42,652 nt of DNA, taken from assembly GCA_020853755.1 (NCBI GenBank), contig JADYYG010000052.1:1-42652 (forward strand). Direction: 5' to 3'. Below are positions 23,955-31,561 of the stretch, one piece after another; the first letter of the stretch is position 1, and each line of letters begins with the position of its first letter. The notes below the pieces were generated by a model. That model did not search any database. It worked only from the letters and a program-made list of their open reading frames with translations, and had not been told where the DNA came from. The position numbers and the translations under genes are program-made. This DNA comes from Dehalococcoidia bacterium. Lineage in GTDB: Bacteria > Chloroflexota > Dehalococcoidia > Tepidiformales > Tepidiformaceae.

Positions 23955-24257
23955 GTGTGGACCTCTTTTTCCGAAGCCGCTGGCCCTTCATAGAATTGCC
24001 AACCGGCGTCGCCCCCCATGTGACTCCGTTGATGCTCGTTCGACGAGGCCCAGACAGGCCGTCCTTTGCGGACTGATCGTGCCGGCGTCGGCAGTCGATC
24101 ACCGGCCTTTGGGCGCGCTGCACCCGTCGCGCGACGCCATATTCCCGCAGGCTTCAGCGGGCCGTTCAACCCGTCTTTGAACGGCCCGACGACGATCCGG
24201 CTCTGGTTTGAGCTTTCGAAGTGAACCTACCGTCGGCGAGGTCGCGTGACGATCGGC
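23955..24257. other. Intergenic region upstream of the exported-protein operon
   Basis: I see no credible gene here. Apart from the hairpin at 24159-24187 it contains no repeat or recognisable promoter, although the promoter of the minus-strand pair must lie in it. Confidence 0.5.
24159..24187. promoter_or_regulatory. Perfect 11-bp inverted repeat
   Basis: GGGCCGTTCAA (24159-24169) and TTGAACGGCCC (24177-24187) are perfect inverted repeats around a 7-nt loop. There is no T tract on either side, so an operator or a processed hairpin is more likely than an intrinsic terminator. It lies 205 bp upstream of the minus-strand exported-protein gene. Confidence 0.55.
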
Positions 24258-24489
24258 CTGGAACGAAATGGGAGGCTGATTGGAACAGGACCTCCGAGAT
24301 CGGAACTCTCCGAGCCGGATCCTGGAACGCTGAGGGAACGCCAATTCGCACGCTGACTCATCACGGCCACCTGGCCGCCGGAGTCAGACATGCGCATCCT
24401 CATCCTCGCCGTCCTTGCATTGGGACTGGCCGGCGCGCTGGTCGTTGGAGCAGCCTCCGCCACCGCGCAGGAAGCCGACGACACGCTGG
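24258..24489 (+). repeat. Repeat R1, copy B
   Basis: This is the second clear copy of the leader plus signal-peptide cassette, 232 bp long and 6 bp longer than copy A (CACCGC inside the signal-peptide end). It sits at the right edge of the island against the rpsP upstream region. Confidence 0.85.
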
Positions 24490-24677
24490 GCCAGCTCCCG
24501 ATCCCCGACCCGACTGGCTGGATCCCCAAACCCCTTGGACGGGATTCCCGGCGGCTCCTCTGCGCGTTATGCGAAGATCGTGTACTGTGGCTCGAAGTGC
24601 ACTTTTCCGCCCGCCATCGGAGCGGGTGTATTCCCAGGAGTAAGAATGATCCGGATCCGGCTGAAGCGCATCGGTAA
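24390..24677 (+). pseudogene. Signal-peptide cassette, copy B, with a chimeric tail
   Basis: ATG 24390 encodes [19 protein letters not shown], then [14 protein letters not shown] and [16 protein letters not shown]. The remainder reads through what looks like the native rpsP promoter and overlaps the rpsP start by 32 nt in another frame. The signal peptide is convincing and matches copy A, but the mature part is probably truncated at the island boundary near 24540. It may still make a short secreted peptide. Confidence 0.45.
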
Positions 24678-25077
24678 GAAGCGCACCCCGTTCTATCGCG
24701 TCGTTGTCGCGGACAAGCCTGACAAGCGCGACGGACGATTCATCGAGAACCTTGGCTCGTATGACCCGCACGCGAACCCGCCGTCCGTGATCATCGACAC
24801 TGAGAAGGTGAAGGCATGGCTCGCCAAGGGCGCCCAGCCCTCCGAATCGGCCGAGAAGATCCTCGTCCGCGCTGGCGTGATGGAGAAGAAGACCCCCCAG
24901 CCGAAGGCGAAGCTCGAAGTGAAGCGCGCCGAGCAGGCAAAGGCCGCCGAAGCCCGCGCGAAGGTTCGTGCCGAAGAGGCCGCAAAGGCTGAGGCCGCTG
25001 CCGCGAAGGCCGCCGAAGAAGCCGCGAAGGCTGAAGCCGAAGCAGCCCCCGCTGAGGAAGCCCCCGCCGAGGAGTAA
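24646..25077 (+). CDS. rpsP: 30S ribosomal protein S16 with Ala/Glu-rich tail
   Basis: S16 binds 16S rRNA early in small-subunit assembly. Residues 1-80 carry the family sequence ([20 protein letters not shown], then [18 protein letters not shown]). About 60 extra residues of Ala, Glu and Lys form a likely helical tail, bringing the total to 143 against the usual 80-100. The ATG at 24646 has CAGGAG at 24635-24640. A possible -10 (TACTGT, 24583-24588) and a small hairpin (CCCGC/GCGGG, 24610-24626) lie upstream, so the gene probably has its own promoter after separation from ffh. khpA starts 3 nt after its stop. Confidence 0.96.
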   Translation: MIRIRLKRIGKKRTPFYRVVVADKPDKRDGRFIENLGSYDPHANPPSVIIDTEKVKAWLAKGAQPSESAEKILVRAGVMEKKTPQPKAKLEVKRAEQAKAAEARAKVRAEEAAKAEAAAAKAAEEAAKAEAEAAPAEEAPAEE

Positions 25078-25080
25078 GCA

Positions 25081-25326
25081 ATGGCCGAGACGATGATGGG
25101 CGAGGTCGTCGAATACCTCGCGAAGGCCCTCGTCGATAGTCCCGATGATGTCCGCGTGAGCGAAAGCGAAGAAGACGGCCGTATCCAGGTCCGCCTCGAT
25201 GTCGCCGAGGATGACTGGGGCAAGGTCATCGGCAAGGGCGGGCGCATCGCCAGCTCCATGCGCGCTCTCGTCAAAGTCGCTGCTGTGCGCGAAGACGTCC
25301 GTGTCAACCTGGAGATCGGCGACTGA
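25081..25326 (+). CDS. khpA: KH-domain RNA-binding protein KhpA
   Basis: This 81-residue single KH domain protein has the GxxG loop in VIGKGGRIASSMR (residues about 49-61) and the flanking strands GRIQVRLDV and DVRVNLEI. Partner proteins (KhpB/Jag) are known in Gram-positive bacteria, where the pair affects division and RNA metabolism. The gene lies between rpsP and rimM, its standard position. It begins 3 nt after rpsP, and its stop TGA overlaps the presumed start of rimM. Confidence 0.94.
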   Translation: MAETMMGEVVEYLAKALVDSPDDVRVSESEEDGRIQVRLDVAEDDWGKVIGKGGRIASSMRALVKVAAVREDVRVNLEIGD

Positions 25327-25919
25327 TCACGCCCGAACCGTCCCAGCCCGAGCGTACGCCGAAGCCGCCGCGTCCCCGGCCCGCAAATCCCCTGAGCACC
25401 CCGAAAGAACCGCGTCCCGGCTTCACCGCCGTCGGGCGCGTGCTGCGTCCGCACGCCCTCCGCGGGGAGATGCGCGTCCTCGTCTACTCACCCACCGCTC
25501 GGAACGTGCAACGCGGCCGCCCGGTCTACCTCCAGGGCGTCCGCCGCACCGTCGAACAGGCGCGCGCTGACCACGACCAGTGGATCCTCAAGCTCTCCGG
25601 CATCGGTGGGCGTGATGCAGTCGAAAGCCTCCGTGGCGAACTCCTCGAAGCCGCCGACAACGACGTCCTCCGCGACGATGACGAGTCCTACTTCGTCCAC
25701 GAACTGATCGGCCTCCGCGTGGTCGTCTCCGCGGACAGCCGGGAGCTCGGCCGAGTTGTCGAAGTGCTCCAGACCGGGGCCAACGATGTTTATGTCATTC
25801 GCGGGGATGGCGGCGAGGTCCTGGTTCCGGCGATCGCGGAAGTTATCGACCGGATCGATGTCTCGGGTGGGCTCATATCCATTACACCTTTGCCCGGACT
25901 GCTGGACGAATCGAAATAA
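25323..25919 (+). CDS. rimM: Ribosome maturation factor RimM, probably non-ATG start
   Basis: RimM helps assemble the 30S head and binds S19. The core is clear: FTAVGRVLRPHALRGEMRV, the hinge YFVHELIGLRVVV and the PRC barrel with DVYVIRGDGGEVLVPAI. The first ATG/GTG/TTG in frame (GTG 25440) would delete the first beta strand (FTAVGRV), which is conserved. In frame upstream, CTG at 25323 overlaps the khpA stop (CTGA) with GGAG 8 nt before it. This gives 198 residues with a Pro-rich N-terminal extension of about 33. I therefore place the start there; ATC at 25326 is another possibility. trmD, often next, is not here. Confidence 0.85.
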   Translation: MITPEPSQPERTPKPPRPRPANPLSTPKEPRPGFTAVGRVLRPHALRGEMRVLVYSPTARNVQRGRPVYLQGVRRTVEQARADHDQWILKLSGIGGRDAVESLRGELLEAADNDVLRDDDESYFVHELIGLRVVVSADSRELGRVVEVLQTGANDVYVIRGDGGEVLVPAIAEVIDRIDVSGGLISITPLPGLLDESK

Positions 25920-25923
25920 GGAA

Positions 25924-25952
25924 TTGAAACGCTCTATAGGCAGGGCTACACT
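25924..25952 (+). promoter_or_regulatory. Promoter of the zinc-finger microprotein gene
   Basis: TTGAAA (25924-25929) and TACACT (25947-25952) are separated by exactly 17 bp, the best-formed sigma-70/A-type promoter on the plus strand. It leaves a leader of about 68 nt before the ATG at 26027. Confidence 0.65.
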
Positions 25953-26026
25953 GGCGAGCGGCCGGTGGCGGGGTGTCGAGCACCCTCGGCCGTTCACCAC
26001 AACCGAATAGTTCGAGGGGGTCCTGC

Positions 26027-26197
26027 ATGTCCAAAGCGGAAATGCTCCAAATGGTCGCCGACTGTGTTCATCACTGGGTCCTGGAACCACCGCGAGGGGA
26101 GCTGTCGCCGGGCCGCTGCAAGAAGTGTGGGAAAGAGCGCGAATTCACCGGAGAGACGAGCTATCGCATCGGGCGCGGGTCATCCCACCGATCCTGA
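26027..26197 (+). CDS. 56-residue zinc-finger microprotein
   Basis: A small protein with DCVHHWVLEPP near residues 12-22 and CKKCGKEREF about 10 residues later. Together these can bind one zinc through Cys/His ligands. Proteins with a HHW...P...G.C..CG..R.F pattern are common small zinc fingers in Actinobacteria and Chloroflexi, with no established function. The start ATG 26027 has AGGGGG about 7 nt upstream. A good promoter at 25924-25952 and a terminator-like hairpin at 26224 make it an independent gene. A longer in-frame start at 25973 is less likely. Confidence 0.75.
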   Translation: MSKAEMLQMVADCVHHWVLEPPRGELSPGRCKKCGKEREFTGETSYRIGRGSSHRS

Positions 26198-26223
26198 CGT
26201 CTGAAGGTTGACCCTTCCGCGGG

Positions 26224-26250
26224 CCGCTCCATACGATTGGGGCGGTTCGT
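26224..26250 (+). terminator. Terminator-like hairpin before the tRNA
   Basis: CCGCTCC (26224-26230) pairs with GGGGCGG (26239-26245) with one G-U wobble, and TTCGTTGTTATT follows. It probably ends the microprotein transcript. Confidence 0.45.
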
Positions 26251-26259
26251 TGTTATTAC

Positions 26260-26335
26260 GGGGACGTAGCTCATCTGGGAGAGCGCAGCGTTCGCATCGC
26301 TGAGGTAAGGGGTTCGAGTCCCCTCGTCTCCACCA
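26260..26335 (+). tRNA. tRNA-Ala (anticodon CGC)
   Basis: The 76-nt cloverleaf is complete. The acceptor GGGGACG pairs with CGTCTCC (one G-U), the D arm is GCTC/GAGC, and the anticodon stem CAGCG/CGCTG encloses loop TTCGCAT with anticodon CGC. The T arm is AGGGG-TTCGAGT-CCCCT, and the 3' CCA is encoded. It decodes GCG alanine codons, abundant in this GC-rich genome. Confidence 0.97.
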
Positions 26336-26353
26336 AAACTTGCAACACCAACG

Positions 26354-26374
26354 CGCGGCCTCCGGGCCGCGTTT
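26354..26374 (+). terminator. Terminator after tRNA-Ala
   Basis: CGCGGCC (26354-26360) pairs with GGCCGCG (26365-26371) around TCCG, and TTT follows, 18 nt beyond the tRNA CCA end. Confidence 0.65.
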
Positions 26375-26540
26375 CCATTTCTGGCGCGTTCCCTCGCACG
26401 ATCTTAACCGCTGGAACCACCTCCGTGGCTATACATCCATCAAGAAATTCATCTGTCTGAAACCCGGACACCGCACGGATACCGGAAAGTAGGACACAAT
26501 AGGCGCCCGCGCCGCTCGCGCGCCGGTTGAGGAGGTTCCC

Positions 26541-26927
26541 ATGGCTGAAGAACGCAACCGTGTCGTCGAATCGCTGGAACTCGCCGCCCGGATGATCGAG
26601 GCCGCCGGCAGCGGCGCAGAGCTTCGTTCCGCATTGCGCGACGGGCTGAGCGGCGTGGAGTTCCACTCCGACACCCTGGCGAAAGAACTGGCGAAAGACC
26701 CCGCAGACCCGCGTGCCCTCGACCCGGCGCTCAGGCCACGCGCCCAGCGCGTGGAGGACGGCCTGCATGCCCTGCTCGTCACCGCCTGGGAACTGCTCAC
26801 CCTCAGCGACGAAGAGCTCGCCGCCACCCCCAAGCGCGCGGCGCTCGTGAAGGCGCTCCGAGCCGCCGAATCCGCCGAGACTGCGCTCGTCTTCGACCAC
26901 CTGATGGCGCCGCAGGGCATCGACTGA
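26541..26927 (+). CDS. Small helical protein of unknown function
   Basis: A 128-residue, mostly alpha-helical, acidic protein (RVVESLELAARMIEAAG; ALLVTAWELLTLSDEELAA; ALVKALRAAESAETALVF). No Cys, membrane segment or known motif is seen. The ATG has a strong ribosome-binding site, GAGGAGG at 26529-26535. It lies between tRNA-Ala and the methyltransferase gene, separated from the latter by about 57 nt that contain that gene's own ribosome-binding site. I do not recognise a family. Confidence 0.7.
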   Translation: MAEERNRVVESLELAARMIEAAGSGAELRSALRDGLSGVEFHSDTLAKELAKDPADPRALDPALRPRAQRVEDGLHALLVTAWELLTLSDEELAATPKRAALVKALRAAESAETALVFDHLMAPQGID

Positions 26928-26984
26928 GCCTCGGCCGCAGTACACACTCGTTCGCATGCCCGTAGCGGGCGGCAAGGGGGGCCT

Positions 26985-28559
26985 GTGCCAGACGGAGCGC
27001 AAGAGGAAGCGGCCGCCCAGTTCGTTGTCGAGGAGCCGGTCCTCTTCTCAGAGTCCCTGATCTGGGAGCTCCAGCGCCGGTACTACGAGCGCCAGGGCAT
27101 CGCCGCCTGGGGCGAAGGGCGCATCCCCTTCGGGATTAGCACGAGTCCTCACATCGCAGCCGCGTACGCCCGCGTTTTCTTCGGCTTCCTCCGTGATTGG
27201 CAGGCCAACCTCGACCCTCGTGAGCCGGTTTACATCATCGAACTCGGCGCCGGGAGCGGACGGCTCGGCTTCAACTTCCTGAACGCCCTGGCCGAGTTCT
27301 ACGACGCCTCGCCGCTGAAGGACATCCGGTTCACCTACGTCCTCACCGACTTCGTCGAGAGCAACGTTGCGTTCTGGGAGCAGCATCCCCAGTTGCGCCC
27401 TTTCGTGGAGCAGGGCCGCCTGGACTTCGCCCGCTTCGACGCCACGACAGACCGGACGATCCGCCTGCGCGCTTCGGGCCGGGAACTGAGGCCCGGTGCC
27501 GTGGCGAACCCGGTGGTCATCTTCGCCAACTACCTGTTCGACTCCATCCCACAGGATCTCTTCTCGGTCGAAGACGGCGAGCTTTACGCGGTGACGGTCG
27601 GGCTCACGTCACCCCAGGAGGAACCGGACCGGCACGACCCGGAGGTCATCACCCGCATCGAAATGCAGTACGACCGGTTCCCGGTCGAGCCGTCGTTCTA
27701 CGGCGACGAAGCCTCCGAGCGGATCCTGCGCTACTACCGAGAAGTACTCGATGGGACCGTACTGACCTTCCCGCAGACGGCCCTTCGCTGCATCGACGGG
27801 CTGCGGGCGCTCTCGGGCGGACGCCTCCTGCTCCTCAGCGGCGACAAGGGCGACCACCGTCTCGAGGACTACCAGGGCCGGGACCTCCCGGCGCTCATCC
27901 TTCACGACACCGGTTTCTCGATCACCTTCAACTACCACGCGATGACCCGGTACTTCGAGGATCTCGGGGGCGAAGTGCTTACCACCGCCTTCCGGGCTAC
28001 CAGTCTCAACGTCATCGCCTTCGTGCTGGGTGCGCCCTCCACCACCGAACTGCGCCAGGCCTACCGCGACAACATCGAACGCAACAGCCCCGACGACAAC
28101 TACACGGGCCTGATCTCGGCCGAGCAGAACAAGGAGATCTCGCTGGTCGAACTGCTCGCCCTCGTGCGGATGAAACGGCACGACAGCCACTCCTTCCTCA
28201 TCGCCTGGCCCCAGCTCGCGAAGAAGCTGCAGGGCATGCCCGAATCGGCCATCCCCGAGATCCGCCTCATGGTCCGCAACATCTGGGAGAACTACTACGA
28301 ACTCGGCGAGAAGCTGAACATCCCGTTCCATCTCGGTGTGCTGCTCGCGGCGATCGGCGACTACCCGGAGTCGATAGCCTTCTTCGAACGGTCGCTGGAG
28401 CGGAGCCCGGGCCACCCGACGACGCTCTTCAACCTCGCGAACAGCCTGCTCCACATCGGCCAGCCCGAACGCGCCCTGGCCCTGCTCGCCGAACTACCGG
28501 CGGACCAGCAGGCTGGTCCGGAAGTGACCGCACTCCGAAACCGCCTCGCCGAGGCATGA
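26985..28559 (+). CDS. SAM-dependent methyltransferase-like protein with TPR-like C-terminus
   Basis: A 524-residue protein. After an N-terminal helical segment, YIIELGAGSGRLGFNFLNAL (about residues 82-101) is motif I of a class I methyltransferase, and TYVLTDFVESN matches the acidic end of strand 2. VVIFANYLFDSIPQDLF resembles the motif IV region of MidA/NDUFAF7-like enzymes (N.LLDa.P). The last 80 residues (FHLGVLLAAIGDYPESIAF, then TTLFNLANSLLHIGQPERAL) are two TPR repeats. The start is GTG with AGGGGGG upstream. MidA homologues methylate an arginine of complex I subunit NDUFS2, but that link is only suggestive here. Confidence 0.75.
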   Translation: MPDGAQEEAAAQFVVEEPVLFSESLIWELQRRYYERQGIAAWGEGRIPFGISTSPHIAAAYARVFFGFLRDWQANLDPREPVYIIELGAGSGRLGFNFLNALAEFYDASPLKDIRFTYVLTDFVESNVAFWEQHPQLRPFVEQGRLDFARFDATTDRTIRLRASGRELRPGAVANPVVIFANYLFDSIPQDLFSVEDGELYAVTVGLTSPQEEPDRHDPEVITRIEMQYDRFPVEPSFYGDEASERILRYYREVLDGTVLTFPQTALRCIDGLRALSGGRLLLLSGDKGDHRLEDYQGRDLPALILHDTGFSITFNYHAMTRYFEDLGGEVLTTAFRATSLNVIAFVLGAPSTTELRQAYRDNIERNSPDDNYTGLISAEQNKEISLVELLALVRMKRHDSHSFLIAWPQLAKKLQGMPESAIPEIRLMVRNIWENYYELGEKLNIPFHLGVLLAAIGDYPESIAFFERSLERSPGHPTTLFNLANSLLHIGQPERALALLAELPADQQAGPEVTALRNRLAEA

Positions 28560-28627
28560 CGCTGAGCCTCCCGCACAGAGACTGAGAGCGGGAGCGATGG
28601 TAGTCTTTTTCACGCGTAAGCCACACG

Positions 28628-28651
28628 CCCGGCCCTTCGGCCGGGTTCTTT
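28628..28651 (+). terminator. Terminator/attenuator-like hairpin
   Basis: CCCGGCC (28628-28634) pairs with GGCCGGG (28639-28645) around CTTC, followed by TTCTTT. It lies between the methyltransferase and carboxylase genes. A possible -10 (TAGTCT, 28601-28606) precedes it, so it could either end the upstream transcript or act within the carboxylase leader. Confidence 0.55.
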
Positions 28652-28709
28652 GCGCCCTCCAATCCATGCGCCCGGGCCACAACCGCCCGGCCCTCGGGAG
28701 AACCGCTCC

Positions 28710-30254
28710 ATGCCGGAACAATTGACCGCCGAACAGAAACTTGCCCAGCTCGTCGAGCTGAAGAACAAGGTGATGGAAGGCGGCGGCCCGAAAGGAATCG
28801 AGCGCCAGCACGCCCGTGGCAAGCTGACCGCCCGCGAGCGCATCGACCTCCTCCTTGACCCGGGCAGCTTCGAAGAACTCGACGCCCTCATGCGCGCACG
28901 CAGCATCGACAACTCCACCGGCGAAGCCGTGGTGACCGGCTGGGGCAAGGTGGATGGCCGCCCTGTCTACGTCTACGCCTACGACTTCACCCTCGTCGGC
29001 GGCTCCCTGAGTGAGGCTGTGGCCGAGAAAATCCTCAAGGTCATGGACCTCTCGATGACCACCGGCGCCCCGATCATCGGCATCATCGACTCCGGCGGAG
29101 CCCGCATCCAGGACGGCCCGGAAGCCCTCCGCGGCTTCGGCGAAATCTTCGCGATGAACACCCTCGCCAGCGGCGTCGTGCCCCAGATCAGCATCATCAT
29201 GGGGCCGTCCGCCGGCGGCGGCGCCTACAGCCCGGCACTGACCGACTTCATCTTCATGACCGAAGGCTCCGGCCAGATGTACATCACCGGCCCGGACGTC
29301 ATCCGCGCGGTCACCGGCGAAGAAGTGACGCATGACGAACTCGGCGGTGCTCTCGCGCACGCCTCACGCTCGGGCGTCGCCCACTTCGCGGTCGACGGTG
29401 AAGAAGCGACGATGCAGGAGGTCCGCCGCCTGCTCTCCTTCCTCCCGTCGAACAACGCCGAAGACCCGCCCCTGATCGGTTCGAGCGACGACCCGAACCG
29501 TGCCGACGAAGACCTCCTGACCATCGTCCCGGCCGAACCGAACCGCCCCTACGACGTCCGCGAAGTGATTGACCGGCTCGTCGATGACGGCGACTTCATG
29601 GAAGTGCACGAACTGTTCGCCACGAACATGGTGGTCGGCTTCGGGCGGATGGCTGGCCGGGTCGTCGGCTTTGTCGCAAACCAGCCTGCCCAGCTGGCGG
29701 GCTCGCTCGATATCAACGCGAGCCGCAAAGCCAGCCGCTTCGTCCGCTTCTGCGATTGCTTCAACATCCCGCTGGTGACGCTCGTCGACACTCCCGGCTT
29801 CCTCCCGGGTCTCAGCCAGGAGTACGGCGGCATCATCACCCATGGCGCGAAGCTGCTTTACGCCTACAGCGAAGCCACTGTGCCGAAGATCTCGGTCATC
29901 CTCCGCAAAAGCTATGGCGGGGCGCACCTTGTGATGTCCTCGAAGCACCTGCGCGGCGACATGAACTTCGCCTGGCCGACCGCCGAGATCGCCGTCGCCG
30001 GTCCGGATGCCGCCGCGAACGTGGTCTACCGCGAGGAGATCGCGAACGCGGAGAACCCTGAAGCGCGCCGCAAGGAACTCATCGAAGAGTACCGGGCCAA
30101 GTTCGCGAACCCCTACATCCCTGCCGGGCGTGGCTTCCTCGACGATGTGCTGGACCCGCGCCAGACACGCGCCCGGGTCATCCGCGCCCTCGAAATGCTC
30201 GAGAACAAGGCGGACCGCAACCCGCCGAAGAAGCACGGCAACATCCCGCTCTGA
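28710..30254 (+). CDS. Acyl-CoA carboxylase, carboxyltransferase (beta) subunit
   Basis: A 514-residue carboxyltransferase that moves CO2 from carboxybiotin to propionyl-, acetyl- or methylcrotonyl-CoA. The two crotonase-fold halves are clear: ARGKLTARERIDLLLDPGSF, IIDSGGARIQDG and GPSAGGGAYSPALTDF in the first; VTLVDTPGFLPG, SYGGAHLVMSS and FAWPTAEIAVAGP in the second. It is closest by pattern to PccB or methylmalonyl-CoA decarboxylase alpha subunits. I chose ATG 28710 (GGGAG 9 nt upstream). No biotin carboxylase or biotin carrier gene is adjacent, so partners are encoded elsewhere. A shared terminator separates it from the convergent thiolase. Confidence 0.93.
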   Translation: MPEQLTAEQKLAQLVELKNKVMEGGGPKGIERQHARGKLTARERIDLLLDPGSFEELDALMRARSIDNSTGEAVVTGWGKVDGRPVYVYAYDFTLVGGSLSEAVAEKILKVMDLSMTTGAPIIGIIDSGGARIQDGPEALRGFGEIFAMNTLASGVVPQISIIMGPSAGGGAYSPALTDFIFMTEGSGQMYITGPDVIRAVTGEEVTHDELGGALAHASRSGVAHFAVDGEEATMQEVRRLLSFLPSNNAEDPPLIGSSDDPNRADEDLLTIVPAEPNRPYDVREVIDRLVDDGDFMEVHELFATNMVVGFGRMAGRVVGFVANQPAQLAGSLDINASRKASRFVRFCDCFNIPLVTLVDTPGFLPGLSQEYGGIITHGAKLLYAYSEATVPKISVILRKSYGGAHLVMSSKHLRGDMNFAWPTAEIAVAGPDAAANVVYREEIANAENPEARRKELIEEYRAKFANPYIPAGRGFLDDVLDPRQTRARVIRALEMLENKADRNPPKKHGNIPL

Positions 30255-30293
30255 CGCGCCGAAACCGGCAGCAGTTCCACGGAACAACAAAGA

Positions 30294-30315
30294 GGCCCGC
30301 TCTCACGAGCGGGCC
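30294..30315. terminator. Bidirectional terminator between carboxylase and thiolase
   Basis: GGCCCGCTC (30294-30302) pairs perfectly with GAGCGGGCC (30307-30315) around TCAC. On the minus strand it is followed by TCTTTGTTGTT, on the plus strand by GCTTGCTTTC, so it can serve both convergent units. Confidence 0.75.
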
Positions 30316-30343
30316 GCTTGCTTTCGTGCGCCGTTTCCGAAGC

Positions 30344-31552
30344 TCAGTCGGCTACAAGCACCAGGGTGCCGGTGGTCGAAAGGCTGCCGCCGGTGCCGTT
30401 GACGATGCAGGAGCGCGCTTTCGTCTGCTTGCCGGGCAGGCCGCTGAAGCCGCCGTCCTCCGCCGTGCCGGAGAGCTGCCGGTAGGCCTCGATGAGCAGT
30501 TGCATGCCGTACATACCGCTATGGTTAAACGAGAGACCGCCGCCGTTCGTGTTCATCGGGAAGCTGCCGCCCGGCGCGGCCTTGCCGCTCTTCCAGAGCA
30601 TGAAACCCTCGCCGCGCGGGGCCAGCCCGAGCATCTCAGCCGTGATACCCGCGGTGACCGTGAACGAGTCGTAGATCATGGCCATTTCCATGTCTTCTGG
30701 GCCCATTCCCGCCATCTTGTAGGCAGCTGCGCTCGAAGCCGCGGCGGAGGTCGCAGTGAAGTCGCCCATCTCGAGCATGTTCGAGTGGCTCATGCTTTCG
30801 CCGGCGCCGGCAATCCACACGGGCTTCGTCTTCACGCTCTTCGCAATCTCCGGGCTGACTACGAGGACCGCGCCGCCGTGGTCGGTCACGAGGCAGCAGT
30901 GAAGCAACGTGAGCGGCCAGGACACGAGCCGGGCGTTATTCACATCGTCGACCGTGATCGGGCCGCCGGCCGGGTTCGTTTCCTTCGAGAACATCACCGC
31001 GCGGGGGTTCAACGTGGCCCACTGGCGCGTGACCACGGCGATGTGCGCGAAGTCCTCCGGCGTGCTGCCGTAGCGGTGGTTGTGCCGCGTCATCGCGTGG
31101 GAGTAGTTCGAGGGCGCGCCCGAGACGCCGTACGGGTTGCTGAACTGACTGCCCGGGTCCCAGCCGTCCATCCCGCGCGCTCGGCCGGTGCCGTTGCCCC
31201 GGGTGGCCCGCGACGACCAGCCGTTTTCGCCGTGAGTAACGAGCGCGACGTTGACGATCCCCGCGTGGATGGCGGCGAGGGCATGGTGGACGTGCATTTC
31301 GAATGAGCAGCCGCCCACCGACGTGGTGTCGATGTAGGCAGGGTGCAGCCCGAGATGCTCGGCAATGGCCGACGAGAAACCGGCGCTGAAAATGCCGTCG
31401 ATCATGCTGATCGGGATACCGGTCTGTTTCGAAACGTTCTTGATTGCCGACATGTGCAACTGCATCGCTGTCTTCGGCGTCTCCGGATAGCCGATCCAGT
31501 CGGCTTCAGCGGCGCCGACGATGGCGGCCGCGCGAGAAAGTGCTCCTGGCAT
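30344..31552 (-). CDS. Thiolase-family protein (SCP2/lipid-transfer type)
   Basis: A 402-residue thiolase-fold protein of the class that pairs with DUF35 zinc-ribbon proteins. It keeps the two-domain core: SRAAAIVGAAEADWIG at the start, SVGGCSFEMHVHHALAAIHAG around the nucleophile-elbow Cys, and a C-terminal part with NTNGGGLSFNHSGMYG that supplies a His. Members make or cleave acyl-CoA C-C bonds (acetoacetyl-CoA thiolase, steroid side-chain aldolase). The ATG at 31552 has GGAG 5 nt upstream and follows the DUF35 stop by 9 nt, so both are translated from one mRNA. The substrate is unknown. Confidence 0.88.
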   Translation of the reverse strand: MPGALSRAAAIVGAAEADWIGYPETPKTAMQLHMSAIKNVSKQTGIPISMIDGIFSAGFSSAIAEHLGLHPAYIDTTSVGGCSFEMHVHHALAAIHAGIVNVALVTHGENGWSSRATRGNGTGRARGMDGWDPGSQFSNPYGVSGAPSNYSHAMTRHNHRYGSTPEDFAHIAVVTRQWATLNPRAVMFSKETNPAGGPITVDDVNNARLVSWPLTLLHCCLVTDHGGAVLVVSPEIAKSVKTKPVWIAGAGESMSHSNMLEMGDFTATSAAASSAAAYKMAGMGPEDMEMAMIYDSFTVTAGITAEMLGLAPRGEGFMLWKSGKAAPGGSFPMNTNGGGLSFNHSGMYGMQLLIEAYRQLSGTAEDGGFSGLPGKQTKARSCIVNGTGGSLSTTGTLVLVAD

Positions 31553-31561
31553 GGTGACTCC

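Noticed and set aside
26271..27002. Minus-strand frame over tRNA-Ala ending LEPLTSAMRTLRSP
   Set aside because: This ending is the well-known translation of a reverse-complement tRNA region that is often mis-annotated; no independent support.
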